Assembly: GCA_020250125.1 (NCBI GenBank)
Contig: JADCEL010000028.1
Coordinates: forward strand, 1-64,000
Source: Rhodobacter sp.
Lineage (GTDB): Bacteria; Pseudomonadota; Alphaproteobacteria; Rhodobacterales; Rhodobacteraceae
DNA: 64,000 nt
Direction: 5' to 3'
This document shows, in pieces, positions 55,567-63,401 of this stretch. Every line of letters begins with the position of its first letter. The first letter of the stretch is position 1. A program made the translations under genes and the position numbers. Under the pieces are notes generated by a model that was given only the letters and a program-made list of their open reading frames with translations, did no database searches and had not been told where the DNA came from.

Positions 55567-55791
55567 TCAGCGCAGCCAGGTTGGCGGCACGTCCCAGACG
55601 GGCCGCTTCGCTTCTGCCAGGGCTTCGCTGCGGCTGATGCCGATGTCCTGCAGCGTTCTGTCGTCAAGCTTTGCCAGCAGCTTGCGCTGCCTGTGCAGGG
55701 GCAGCGCAAGCCGCAGAACGCGCAGTATTCTGAGCAGGTGGCCTCTGGAAGCCAAGTGGCGCGACCAGTTGGCAAGGTGCAGATACTTCAT
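55567..55791 (-). CDS. DUF1127 small arginine-rich protein 1
   Basis: A 74-residue protein. The N-terminal part (ASRGHLLRILRVLRLALPL) is basic and amphipathic. The DUF1127 motif follows: HRQRKLLAKLDDRTLQDIGISRSEALAEAKRPVW. DUF1127 proteins of alphaproteobacteria affect stress, RNA turnover or phosphate physiology. The Met at 55791 was preferred over an upstream one because CGAGGA lies 6 bp before it. It is divergent from the LysR gene, with 128 bp between the starts. Confidence 0.88.
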   Translation of the reverse strand: MKYLHLANWSRHLASRGHLLRILRVLRLALPLHRQRKLLAKLDDRTLQDIGISRSEALAEAKRPVWDVPPTWLR

Positions 55792-55863
55792 GGTGTCCTC
55801 GATTTCTTGCATTTGAATGCGTGATGATTTTCGCGCCTTCTATTCCCAAGGCTGATGTTATGC

Positions 55864-55893
55864 TTGACAAGGTGCATCTGTAAAATGAATGAT
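55864..55893 (+). promoter_or_regulatory. Possible promoter of the LysR gene
   Basis: TTGACA, 18 bp, AATGAT lies in an AT-rich patch about 27 bp before the LysR start. The –35 is perfect; the –10 is poor. Confidence 0.35.
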
Positions 55894-55919
55894 AGTGTGA
55901 AAGTACATCAGGAAATGTG

Positions 55920-56801
55920 ATGATCAGAAATCTCGACATGACCGCGCTGCGATCTTTCGTGGCGATTGCCGACGCGGGCGGGGTGACCCGTGCCGCAGGC
56001 TTTCTCAACCTGACGCAATCGGCCGTTTCCATGCAGATCAAGCGGCTGGAAGAGGTGCTGGGGGTCGGACTGCTTGACCGTTCGGCACGCAAGGTGGCGC
56101 TGACGGCGGCGGGCGAACAGCTGCTTGGCTATGCCCGACGGATGCTGACACTGAATGACGAGGTCTTCGGCCGCATGACCCATGAGTCCTACGAGGGAGA
56201 AATCGTCCTGGGCGTGCCGCATGACATCGTCTATCCGGTGATCCCCGGCGTTCTGCGGCGGCTGAACGCCGAATACCCAAGAATGCGGGTCAATCTTTTG
56301 TCCTCGTTCACGCGGATCCTGAAAGACCAGTTCGCCCGCGGCGACTGCGACATCATCCTGACCACCGAAGATGATGTTGGGCAGGGCGGCGAAACCCTTG
56401 CCGAACTGCCTCTGGTCTGGATCGGCGCTCCGGGCGGGTCTGCCTGGAAACAGCGGCCTCTGCGGCTGGCCTACGAGCATAACTGCATTTTCCGTCAAGG
56501 GGTCCAGGCGGCGCTGGACCGGGCAGGCATCCCCTGGGAAATGGCTGTCGACTCGGACAGCACCCGCGCGATCGAGGCCAGCGTCAGCGCCGACCTGGCT
56601 GTTCATTCCGTGCTGCTGGGTTGTGAGGGACCCTATCTTGAGCGCGTTCAGCATGGCGGAACCCTGCCGGAACTGCCGCGAAAGAAGATCAACCTTTATG
56701 TTGCCGATCTGTCCCGCAGCCCGGTCGTCGATATTCTGGCGGGCCTGATCCGTCACGCCTATGCGCTTCGTCAACCGGCAGAACCTGTCAGGGCAGGATG
56801 A
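55920..56801 (+). CDS. LysR-family transcriptional regulator
   Basis: A 293-residue LysR regulator. The N-terminal helix-turn-helix is LDMTALRSFVAIADAGGVTRAAGFLNLTQSAVSMQIKRLEE (about 4–45), and the rest is the periplasmic-binding-like effector domain. The ATG at 55920 was chosen over the GTG just before it because it has better spacing from AGGA. Its end overlaps the end of the convergent quinone-reductase gene by 14 bp, so that gene is a possible target, as is divergent DUF1127. Confidence 0.93.
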   Translation: MIRNLDMTALRSFVAIADAGGVTRAAGFLNLTQSAVSMQIKRLEEVLGVGLLDRSARKVALTAAGEQLLGYARRMLTLNDEVFGRMTHESYEGEIVLGVPHDIVYPVIPGVLRRLNAEYPRMRVNLLSSFTRILKDQFARGDCDIILTTEDDVGQGGETLAELPLVWIGAPGGSAWKQRPLRLAYEHNCIFRQGVQAALDRAGIPWEMAVDSDSTRAIEASVSADLAVHSVLLGCEGPYLERVQHGGTLPELPRKKINLYVADLSRSPVVDILAGLIRHAYALRQPAEPVRAG

Positions 56802-57750
56802 TGACAACCTTGCCGGTCGCCTGTCGCGTCCGCAGCAGGTCAAGCCCCTCGACAGCGCGGTCCAGCGGAAGAACATGGCTGATATGCGGCGTCAAACTGC
56901 CTTCGGCAAACCAGCCGAACAGCCTGGACATGCTGGCCGTCAGCACCTCGGGGCGGAAGGCAAGGTAGCCGCCCCAGTACAGGCCGATCACCGAAAGGTT
57001 CTTTACCAGCAGCAGGTTCGCCGGAATCTGCGGAACATCGCCGCCCGCGAAGCCGATGCACAGCAGGCGGCCTTCCGGCCGGGTCGCGCGCAGCGCCTGC
57101 AGAAAGGCGGGGCCGCCGACCGTGTCAAAGACCACGTCCACGCCGCCTTCCGCGCGAAGCCTGTCGCGCAGATCGGCTGTGTCGCTGTCGATCAGAACAT
57201 CCGCCCCGGCCTGCTGCGCGATGGCCAGGCGGGTCTGGCCGCGCGCAGAGGCGATCACCCTGGCCCCCATATGCTTGCCGATTTCCACGGCTGTCAGTCC
57301 CACCCCGCCGGCGGCCCCCAGAACCAGCAGCGTCTCGCCCGGTTGCAGGCGGGCGCGGTGATCCAGCGCCAGATGCGAGGTGCCGTAAGCGATCTGGAAA
57401 GAAGCGGCCTGCACGAAGCTCATGCCATCGGGAATGGCCACGCAGCGCGCTGCCGGGACGGATACAAGTTCAGCAAGCCCACCGCTGCCCGGCACGGCGG
57501 CAACCCTTGCACCCGGCGCAAAGCCGCTGACTCCGGGGCCGCAGGCCTCCACCGTTCCGGCAACTTCCATGCCAAGCGTGAACGGCAGGGGCGGCGTATC
57601 CTGATACCGCCCCTCGGACATGAGAAGATCGGCAAAGTTCAGCCCGCACGCCGCCGTGCGCACCAGAACCTCGCCTGGCTCAGGGTCCGGAACGGGAACT
57701 GTCCGCAGGCCGGGGGGAAGTCCGAACGTGCTGATCTGTAGCGCCCTCAT
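56788..57750 (-). CDS. NADPH:quinone reductase-like MDR protein
   Basis: A 320-residue medium-chain dehydrogenase of the zinc-free quinone oxidoreductase type. It has GEVLVRTAACGLNFADLLMSEG, PFTLGMEVAGTVEACG and the nucleotide loop VLGAAGGVGLTAVEIGK. It likely reduces quinones or enoyl compounds with NADPH. The start was set at MRALQIST; the upstream extension is not protein-like. Its upstream region carries several inverted repeats. Confidence 0.92.
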   Translation of the reverse strand: MRALQISTFGLPPGLRTVPVPDPEPGEVLVRTAACGLNFADLLMSEGRYQDTPPLPFTLGMEVAGTVEACGPGVSGFAPGARVAAVPGSGGLAELVSVPAARCVAIPDGMSFVQAASFQIAYGTSHLALDHRARLQPGETLLVLGAAGGVGLTAVEIGKHMGARVIASARGQTRLAIAQQAGADVLIDSDTADLRDRLRAEGGVDVVFDTVGGPAFLQALRATRPEGRLLCIGFAGGDVPQIPANLLLVKNLSVIGLYWGGYLAFRPEVLTASMSRLFGWFAEGSLTPHISHVLPLDRAVEGLDLLRTRQATGKVVIILP

Positions 57751-57812
57751 GTGCACTCCCTGGCAGACGGTTGCAATCGTAATGCCGCCCCCTGCAGAGA
57801 TCGAGGCGCAAT

Positions 57813-57866
57813 TGCTTTGCGAAAAGCAAAGCATAATGCCATTTTGTTGCAAAATAGGATGCAATA
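57813..57866. promoter_or_regulatory. Cluster of AT-rich inverted repeats
   Basis: Three nearby symmetrical elements: TGCTTTGC-GAAAA-GCAAAGCA (57813–57833, perfect 8-bp arms), ATTTTG-TTG-CAAAAT (57841–57855), and TTGCA…TGCAA (57848–57865). They lie in the 328-bp gap (57751–58078) between the divergent quinone-reductase and XRE genes. Operator function is likely; the binder is unknown. The rest of the gap shows nothing clear. Confidence 0.5.
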
Positions 57867-58078
57867 TGCAACATTACCCTGACGTGAGTCGTGGGGAATT
57901 CAGGAACGCAGAGCACGATCAAGCCGACAATTTGTGCAGTTGAACTATCAGACATCCCCCAAAAGACAGGTTCTTTCATTCGGCAGCCTTTCCTTGCGGC
58001 AACTTCGCGGCAAGGGTTTTCTGGCATGAAAATTGCCGATAGGCACACACAGGTACACCGTTTCAAGTGGAGCAGAGA

Positions 58079-58444
58079 ATGAAACATCCGGTAGACGCCC
58101 ATGTGGGCAAACGTATCCGCCATCGCCGGTGGATGATCGGCATGACCCAGCAGCAGTTGGCCGGCAAGGTCGGCATCAAGTTCCAGCAGATCCAGAAGTA
58201 CGAAACCGGAATGAACCGGGTCAGCGCGTCGCGGCTGTGGGATATTTCCGATGCGCTTGGTGTCGGAATCAACTTCTTCTTCGAAGGGCTTGACGAAGCG
58301 CCCGGTGCCGTCCGCGCCGGTGAAGGCGACATCATGGGCGACAAGGAGGCCATGGATCTGGTCCGTTCCTATTACGCCATTCCCGAGGCGCAGCGCCGCC
58401 GTCTTTTCGACCTGGCCCGTGCTCTCAGCGACGCGGCCGCCTGA
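58079..58444 (+). CDS. XRE-family helix-turn-helix regulator
   Basis: A 121-residue regulator. The Cro/C1-type HTH spans about 9–65 (VGKRIRHRRWMIGMTQQQLAGKVGI, FQQIQKYETGMNRVSASRLWDI). A C-terminal helical segment (MDLVRSYYAIPEAQRRRLFDLARAL) is typical of a conserved alphaproteobacterial group. The ATG at 58079 has GGAG 6 bp upstream. The inverted repeats at 57813–57866 may be its operators. Confidence 0.92.
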   Translation: MKHPVDAHVGKRIRHRRWMIGMTQQQLAGKVGIKFQQIQKYETGMNRVSASRLWDISDALGVGINFFFEGLDEAPGAVRAGEGDIMGDKEAMDLVRSYYAIPEAQRRRLFDLARALSDAAA

Positions 58445-58516
58445 TCCGGCCGACACCCCGCTTGACCGTTCCCGCCGCAGCCGATAGCGCCGGGGAAGGC
58501 CACGCGGGGAAAAGCC

Positions 58517-59320
58517 ATGACCGATCTGACCGATGCCGAAACGGCGGATATCATCGCAACGGCCGCAGAGCTTGCCGATGTCGCCCGTGTGGCGACGCTG
58601 GGCCATTTCCGGTCCGCCGGGCTGCTGGCCGAATCCAAGACCGACGGCGGCTTCGATCCGGTCACCGTGGCGGATCGTCTGGCCGAAGACCTTATGCGCG
58701 GGGTTCTGGCCCGCCGCCGCCCGCGTGACGGGGTTCTGGGCGAGGAACGCGGCACCATCGAAGGCACGTCGGGCCTGACCTGGGTGCTTGACCCGATCGA
58801 CGGGACGCGCGGCTATCTGTCCGGCACGCCAACCTGGGGCGTTCTGATTGCCGTCGCTGATCAGGGTGGTCCGATCTATGGGGTCATTGACCAGCCCTTC
58901 ATCGGCGAGCGCTTTGAAGGGGGTCTTGGCCGGGCCGGGGTCACCGGGCCGATGGGGCGGTTCGATCTGCGCTGCCGCCCGTCCCGCGCCCTGGGCGAGG
59001 CCATCCTGTTCACGACCTTTCCTGAAATCGGCACGCCCGGGGAAGCGGCGGCATTCCGCCGTCTGGTGCCCCGGGTCCGGCTGACGCGCTATGGCATGGA
59101 TTGCTACGCCTATGCGCTGATCGCGGCGGGCCAGATCGATCTGGTGGTCGAGGCGGGATTGCAGACCTATGACCTGATGGCGCCGATTGCCGTGATCCAG
59201 GCTGCGGGCGGCATCGTGACAGACTGGCAGGGCGGCCCCGCGCATGACGGCGGACAGGTGCTGGCCGCCGCAAACCGCGAGATTCACGCCGCAGCGATGC
59301 AGGTGCTGAACGCCGGGTGA
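58517..59320 (+). CDS. hisN: Histidinol-phosphatase, inositol monophosphatase family
   Basis: A 267-residue IMPase-fold phosphatase. Metal-binding motifs are GVLGEERGTIEGTSGLTWVLDPIDGTRGYLSG and the later GMDCYAYALIAAGQIDLVVEAGLQTYDLMAP. The sequence fits the alphaproteobacterial HisN that dephosphorylates histidinol phosphate. Generic inositol-phosphatase activity is the alternative. It lies 25 bp before an 8-oxoguanine deaminase gene in the same direction. Confidence 0.85.
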   Translation: MTDLTDAETADIIATAAELADVARVATLGHFRSAGLLAESKTDGGFDPVTVADRLAEDLMRGVLARRRPRDGVLGEERGTIEGTSGLTWVLDPIDGTRGYLSGTPTWGVLIAVADQGGPIYGVIDQPFIGERFEGGLGRAGVTGPMGRFDLRCRPSRALGEAILFTTFPEIGTPGEAAAFRRLVPRVRLTRYGMDCYAYALIAAGQIDLVVEAGLQTYDLMAPIAVIQAAGGIVTDWQGGPAHDGGQVLAAANREIHAAAMQVLNAG

Positions 59321-59345
59321 CACCTGCCTGGCAAGGGAGACGCCG

Positions 59346-60683
59346 ATGACCGAACTTCTGCTGCGGCGGGCCGACTGTGTGGTGACCATGGATGCGGCCC
59401 GGCGCGAGATTGCCGGGGGCGATGTCCTGATCCGGGACGGCGTGGTTACCGCCGTGGGTGTCGGCCTTGCCACTTCGGGCCGCGTGGTCGAGGCGCGCGG
59501 CTGTGTCGTGACGCCCGGTTTGGTGAACACCCATCACCACCTCTATCAGACCCTGACCCGCGCCGTACCGGGCGGACAGGACGCGCTGCTGTTCGGCTGG
59601 CTCAAGACGCTGTACCCCATCTGGTCGCGCTTCGGCCCCGAGGAAATGTTCGTCTCGGCCCAGGCCGGGCTGGCGGAACTGGCGCTGTCGGGCTGTTCGA
59701 TGACCTCTGATCACCTCTATCTGTTCCCCAACGGATCACGGCTGGACGACACCATCGCGGCGGCGTCCGAAGTGGGCCTGCGCTTTCACCCGACGCGCGG
59801 CGCCATGAGCATCGGGGAAAGTGCCGGCGGCCTGCCGCCCGACAGTCTGGTGGAACGCGAAGCCGCGATCCTTGAAGACAGCATCCGCGTGATCGATGCC
59901 TTTCACGATCCCCGCGAAGGCGCGATGGTCCGGGTCGGACTTGCGCCCTGTTCGCCCTTTTCGGTCAGCCGGGACCTGATGCGCGAGGCGACCCTGCTGG
60001 CGCGGGACAAGCGCGTCATGCTGCACACGCACCTTGCAGAGAATGACGAGGATGTCGCCTGGTCCCTGGCGCGGTTCGGATGCCGGCCGGGGCAATATGC
60101 CGAAGACCTGGGCTGGACCGGCGCCGATGTCTGGCATGCCCATTGCGTCAAGCTCAATCTGTCAGAAATTGAACTTTTTGCGCGGTCATCAACCGGGGTT
60201 GCCCACTGTCCCTGTTCGAATTGTCGCCTTGGCTCCGGCATCGCCCCGATCCGTGAGATGCGGGACGGCGGGGTGAATGTGGGTCTTGGCGTGGATGGAT
60301 CAGCCTCGAACGATGCGGGCAGCCTGACCGGAGAGGCGCGTCAGGCCCTGCTGTTGCAGCGGGTGCGTCTTGGGGCCGATGCGATGGCCGCGCGCGAGGC
60401 GCTGGAAATCGCGACCTTGGGCGGGGCGCGCGTTCTGGGCAGGTCCGATTGCGGCACGCTCGAGTCTGGCAAGCGGGCCGATATCGCGGTCTGGGATGTG
60501 TCGGGCATCGAAGCCGCCGGGTCCTGGGACCCGGTTGCGGCCCTGGTCCTGTGCGGGCCGATGCGGGTGCGCGATCTGTTCGTTGAAGGCCGGCAGGTTG
60601 TGGACGGCGGCCGGATGGCAACCGTCGATCTGCCTGCCGTGATTGACAGGCAGAACCGGCTGGCCCGCGCGCTGATGGCCTGA
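59346..60683 (+). CDS. 8-oxoguanine deaminase
   Basis: A 445-residue amidohydrolase. Metal-site residues appear in LVNTHHHLYQTLTRAVPG, LHTHLAENDED, VWHAHCVKL and VGLGVDGSASNDAGSL. The phrases LFGWLKTLYPIW and HCPCSNCRLGSG are those of 8-oxoguanine deaminases, which convert 8-oxoguanine to urate. Hydroxydechloroatrazine hydrolase-type relatives are the alternative. It is probably co-transcribed with the phosphatase. Confidence 0.88.
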   Translation: MTELLLRRADCVVTMDAARREIAGGDVLIRDGVVTAVGVGLATSGRVVEARGCVVTPGLVNTHHHLYQTLTRAVPGGQDALLFGWLKTLYPIWSRFGPEEMFVSAQAGLAELALSGCSMTSDHLYLFPNGSRLDDTIAAASEVGLRFHPTRGAMSIGESAGGLPPDSLVEREAAILEDSIRVIDAFHDPREGAMVRVGLAPCSPFSVSRDLMREATLLARDKRVMLHTHLAENDEDVAWSLARFGCRPGQYAEDLGWTGADVWHAHCVKLNLSEIELFARSSTGVAHCPCSNCRLGSGIAPIREMRDGGVNVGLGVDGSASNDAGSLTGEARQALLLQRVRLGADAMAAREALEIATLGGARVLGRSDCGTLESGKRADIAVWDVSGIEAAGSWDPVAALVLCGPMRVRDLFVEGRQVVDGGRMATVDLPAVIDRQNRLARALMA

Positions 60684-61064
60684 CCTGCGGTGCCAAGGCA
60701 CCTCTGTCCCGGTGCCGGCCTTGTGACACGCTTGGCAGGTGAAGGCCCAATGCGGCAGATCGCGCTGCCGCTTTGCCGGGGCCGCCGAAAACACCGCCAA
60801 AGCCAAGCGGTCTGACGCCGGGGGGGTCGCCACCTGGCTTGCCTTGCCGGGGCACATTGCCGGGGCACGGGCGCAGTCCGCCCGGAAGCTTGTTTTTGCA
60901 AGAACGCCCCTGCGGCGTCGTATCAACTGATCTGTCGGGTTTGGCCCCTGCCCCCGTTGGCGCGGCGGCACCGGGCGCGGGGTTGGCACAGCCGCCGCAA
61001 CGCTGCCCTTGGGGGGATCGGGGGATGCGCGTCCGGGCCGGGCTTTGCAACCCCGGTCAAGGGC
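60684..61064. other. Gene-free stretch beyond the small-RNA array
   Basis: No supported gene. It contains a short hairpin on the minus strand (ACGCC-GCAGG-GGCGT, near 60903–60920) next to TTCTTGCAAAAAC, which could terminate transcription coming from the DUF1127/small-RNA array. Other G/C-rich symmetry at 61000–61060 might be a further degenerate RNA unit. Confidence 0.35.
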
Positions 61065-61067
61065 GGC

Positions 61068-61125
61068 GACCCCGGGAAGGATGGGGCCGCCGCGCGTCCG
61101 ATCAGCCCCGGGAAGAGGTGGAGCT
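61068..61125 (-). ncRNA. CcsR/'cuckoo'-like small RNA, degenerate unit
   Basis: On the minus strand two hairpins lie close together. AGCTCC/GGGGCT (61104–61125) has the loop ACCTCTTCCC. GGCCCC/GGGGTC (61068–61088) has the loop ATCCTTCCC. Both stems need one G–U pair. The C/U-rich loops are weaker versions of the anti-Shine-Dalgarno loops in the neighbouring unit. A separate perfect hairpin CGAAGCC-TT-GGCTTCG (61141–61156) divides the two units. Confidence 0.45.
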
Positions 61126-61164
61126 TTTCGCACACCGCAACGAAGCCTTGGCTTCGCAAGAAGG

Positions 61165-61239
61165 GGCGGCGGCACCAGGGAGGAGGAGATGTGCCGCCGC
61201 CTTCGCTGCGAACCCCTGCGGGAGGAGACGGAGGGGTTC
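61165..61239 (-). ncRNA. CcsR/'cuckoo'-like small RNA with CUCCUCC loops
   Basis: On the minus strand, 12 bp after the DUF1127 stop, lie two perfect hairpins. GAACCCCT/AGGGGTTC (61210–61239) encloses CCGTCTCCTCCCGC. GGCGGCGGCAC/GTGCCGCCGCC (61165–61201) encloses ATCTCCTCCTCCCTG. Both loops carry CTCCTCCC, complementary to ribosome-binding sites. In Rhodobacter sphaeroides the CcsR1–4 RNAs have this two-hairpin CCUCCUCCC design and are co-transcribed with a DUF1127 gene under stress. Identification is by this close structural match. Confidence 0.75.
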
Positions 61240-61250
61240 CGCAAAGAAAC

Positions 61251-61466
61251 TCATTTGCCGCAGGCCGCCTGAAGGGCGATCTGCGGGATGTCTGCGCGGT
61301 GAATACCAAGGTCCGCCAGTTCGCGGTCCGTCAGGGCATTCAGCTCGCGTGCCGTCTGGTTGTACATCCGGCGGCGCACCATCGCGTCCCGGATATATCT
61401 GCTGACCGCAGTCAGGCGGTTCTGAAAGCCGCCGCTGGCGGCGCGGGTCGAATTCACATATGCCAT
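61251..61466 (-). CDS. DUF1127 small protein 2 (CcaF1-like)
   Basis: A 71-residue protein: MAYVNSTRAASGGFQNRL, then a basic helix (RYIRDAMVRRRMYNQTARE) and the DUF1127 motif LNALTDRELADLGIHRADIPQIA. The Met at 61466 has GAGG 8 bp upstream. Directly downstream lie two hairpin RNA units with anti-Shine-Dalgarno loops, the arrangement of ccaF1-ccsR1–4 in Rhodobacter, where CcaF1 acts in RNA processing. A possible promoter is TTGTGC-16-TATGTT upstream; no RpoH-type site is obvious. Confidence 0.88.
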   Translation of the reverse strand: MAYVNSTRAASGGFQNRLTAVSRYIRDAMVRRRMYNQTARELNALTDRELADLGIHRADIPQIALQAACGK

Positions 61467-61717
61467 CGCTAGCCTCATATCGGTGTCGGTCACGCATCCT
61501 GTCTGGCGGACCGTTAGAGCAAACATAACTCGATGCTGCACCTGCACAATACACGCCGTGCTCAATGCTGCTATGCAGCAAGTGCATGGCTGTATTCATG
61601 AATCCTTCACGCAACTGCGGACGCTTTGCCGGAAATCCGGGCAATGCGTGAACTTTCCCTTGTCGGGTGCCGCCGAAATGACGACCTATGCACCATCCAA
61701 GGGCAAAGGAGAACCGC

Positions 61718-62791
61718 ATGTCCCCCACTGTTCCGTCCGTCCAGCAGGCGCTGGCGCAGATCCAGGTCCCCGGTGGCGGCGATCTGATGTCGCGGGATCT
61801 GGTGCGGGCGCTGACCGTCGAGGGCGGTCAGGTGCGGTTCGTCATCGAAGCCGCCGATCCCGATCAGGCCCGCGCCCTGGAACCGGTGCGCGCCGCCGCC
61901 GAGGCCGCCCTGCGGGCGCTGCCGGGGGTGGCGCAGGTGCAGGCCCTGCTGACGGCGCACGGCCCGGCGGCAAAGGCGCCGCCGCCCGGCCTGAAGATCG
62001 GCCAGCATCCGACGCCGCAACAGGGCGGGCCGCAGCGGATCACCGGGGTGGACCGGATCATTGCCGTGGCCAGCGGCAAGGGCGGGGTGGGCAAATCCAC
62101 CGTTTCATCCAACCTGGCCGTGGCGCTGGCCCGCGCCGGGCGCCGGGTGGGGCTGCTGGATGCCGATATCTACGGCCCGTCGCAGCCGCGGATGATGGGC
62201 CTGTCCAAACGCCCCGCTTCGCCCGATGGCAAAACGATCATCCCGCTGCGGGCACATGGCGTGACGGTGATGTCGATCGGCCTGATGCTGAAGGAAGATG
62301 AGGCTGTGGTCTGGCGCGGCCCGATGATCATGGGGGCGTTGCAGCAACTCATTACCCAGGTGGACTGGGGCCGTCTGGATGTGCTGATCGTCGATCTGCC
62401 GCCCGGCACGGGGGACATCCAGCTGACGCTGTGCCAGCGCACGCATCTGACGGGGGCCATCGTGGTATCGACCCCGCAGGATGTGGCGCTTCTGGACGCG
62501 CGCAAGGCGCTGGACATGTTCCACAAGCTGAAGACGCCGGTGCTGGGCCTGATCGAGAACATGTCAACCTATATCTGCCCGAACTGCGGGCACGAGGCGC
62601 ATCTCTTCGGCCACGGTGGCGTCCGGGCCGAGGCGGTGAAGCTGGGCCTGCCCTTTCTGGGAGAGTTGCCGCTGTCGCTGGATGTGCGGATTGCCGGGGA
62701 TTCCGGAACGCCGGTCGCGGCGGGCGACGGCGCGACGGCGCAGGCCTATGCGGCGCTGGCCGGGCGGCTGATTGCCGGCGGCATGGCCTGA
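61718..62791 (+). CDS. apbC: Mrp/ApbC-family Fe-S cluster carrier ATPase
   Basis: A 357-residue P-loop protein. A short N-terminal MIP18/DUF59-like domain (LVRALTVEGGQVRFVIEAADPDQ) precedes the deviant Walker A AVASGKGGVGKSTVSSNLA (about 122–140), LLDADIYGPSQPRMMG, and a DLPPGTGDIQLTL block. The CPNC pair near 285 binds the Fe-S cluster. It delivers Fe-S clusters to apoproteins. The 61467–61717 space between it and divergent DUF1127 holds a perfect TGCTGC-TAT-GCAGCA repeat (61566–61580). Confidence 0.95.
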   Translation: MSPTVPSVQQALAQIQVPGGGDLMSRDLVRALTVEGGQVRFVIEAADPDQARALEPVRAAAEAALRALPGVAQVQALLTAHGPAAKAPPPGLKIGQHPTPQQGGPQRITGVDRIIAVASGKGGVGKSTVSSNLAVALARAGRRVGLLDADIYGPSQPRMMGLSKRPASPDGKTIIPLRAHGVTVMSIGLMLKEDEAVVWRGPMIMGALQQLITQVDWGRLDVLIVDLPPGTGDIQLTLCQRTHLTGAIVVSTPQDVALLDARKALDMFHKLKTPVLGLIENMSTYICPNCGHEAHLFGHGGVRAEAVKLGLPFLGELPLSLDVRIAGDSGTPVAAGDGATAQAYAALAGRLIAGGMA

Positions 62792-63144
62792 CCGCCGTCC
62801 GGCTTACGGGAATTCCCGGGACAGCAGCCGGCTGCGAGTCGGCTCACAGCGAATCACGTCGGCGCGACCCGGCGTGAAGGCCATCATCTGGCCAGCATAT
62901 TCTTTCTTTGTTCCATTTTCGCGCCGCGAGTGCCCAAAAAATCTTCAGGCGTCTGGGAAATTATGGAACTGCAAGTCACTACCATATATGGTGGCAAATC
63001 TGACAGAATACCCAAAAAATGGGGCATAATCCGAATAAACTCTGATCGGCACAGGGAACCTCTGCATCAAGTCAGCAGTGGCTGCGCTTGTCTACCCATA
63101 GATTCCATTTGCGTGGGGGGAATTCCCATGGCAGTTCTGTGTCA
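62792..63144. other. AT-rich upstream region of the dcw cluster
   Basis: No gene supported. The stretch 62895–63060 is strikingly AT-rich for this genome. It holds a 12-bp palindrome ACCATATATGGT (62981–62992). A TGGGA-N5-TGGAA pair (62954–62968) resembles the 5-nt-spaced TGGGN repeats bound by MraZ. CTGACA-19-CATAAT is a weak promoter candidate. This is the likely promoter region of mraZ and of the leader RNA. Confidence 0.4.
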
Positions 63145-63352
63145 TCGGAAGCAGCGGCGCAAACAGAAAGAGGGCACTCAAGACCCAGACAAAAGCGACG
63201 GCAGCTTCATACAGGCAACCGCCGCTTCCGATACAACACAGATCCGGCACGCGGGCGAGCAGACATCCCCCCAAGTGGCCTGCGCAGTTGGACAGACCCA
63301 GAGATGGGACAGGGCGGCGGATCGGGCATGGCAGCAGTCCCGATCCGCCGTT
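63145..63352 (+). ncRNA. UpsM-like 5'-leader small RNA of mraZ (candidate)
   Basis: The ~250-nt leader before mraZ is highly structured. TCGGAAGC…AGCGGCG (63145–63159) can pair with CGCCGCTTCCGA (63214–63225). A perfect 12-bp hairpin CGGCGGATCGGG/CCCGATCCGCCG (63314–63325 and 63338–63349), extended by GGACA/TGTCC, lies 52 nt before the start codon. In Rhodobacter sphaeroides the mraZ leader yields the abundant small RNA UpsM. Position and structure match; ends are approximate. Confidence 0.45.
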
Positions 63353-63401
63353 GTCCGTTTCAGGGGCCGGGCAGACGAAGGCAGTGAGGAGCCGCAAGGC
63401 C

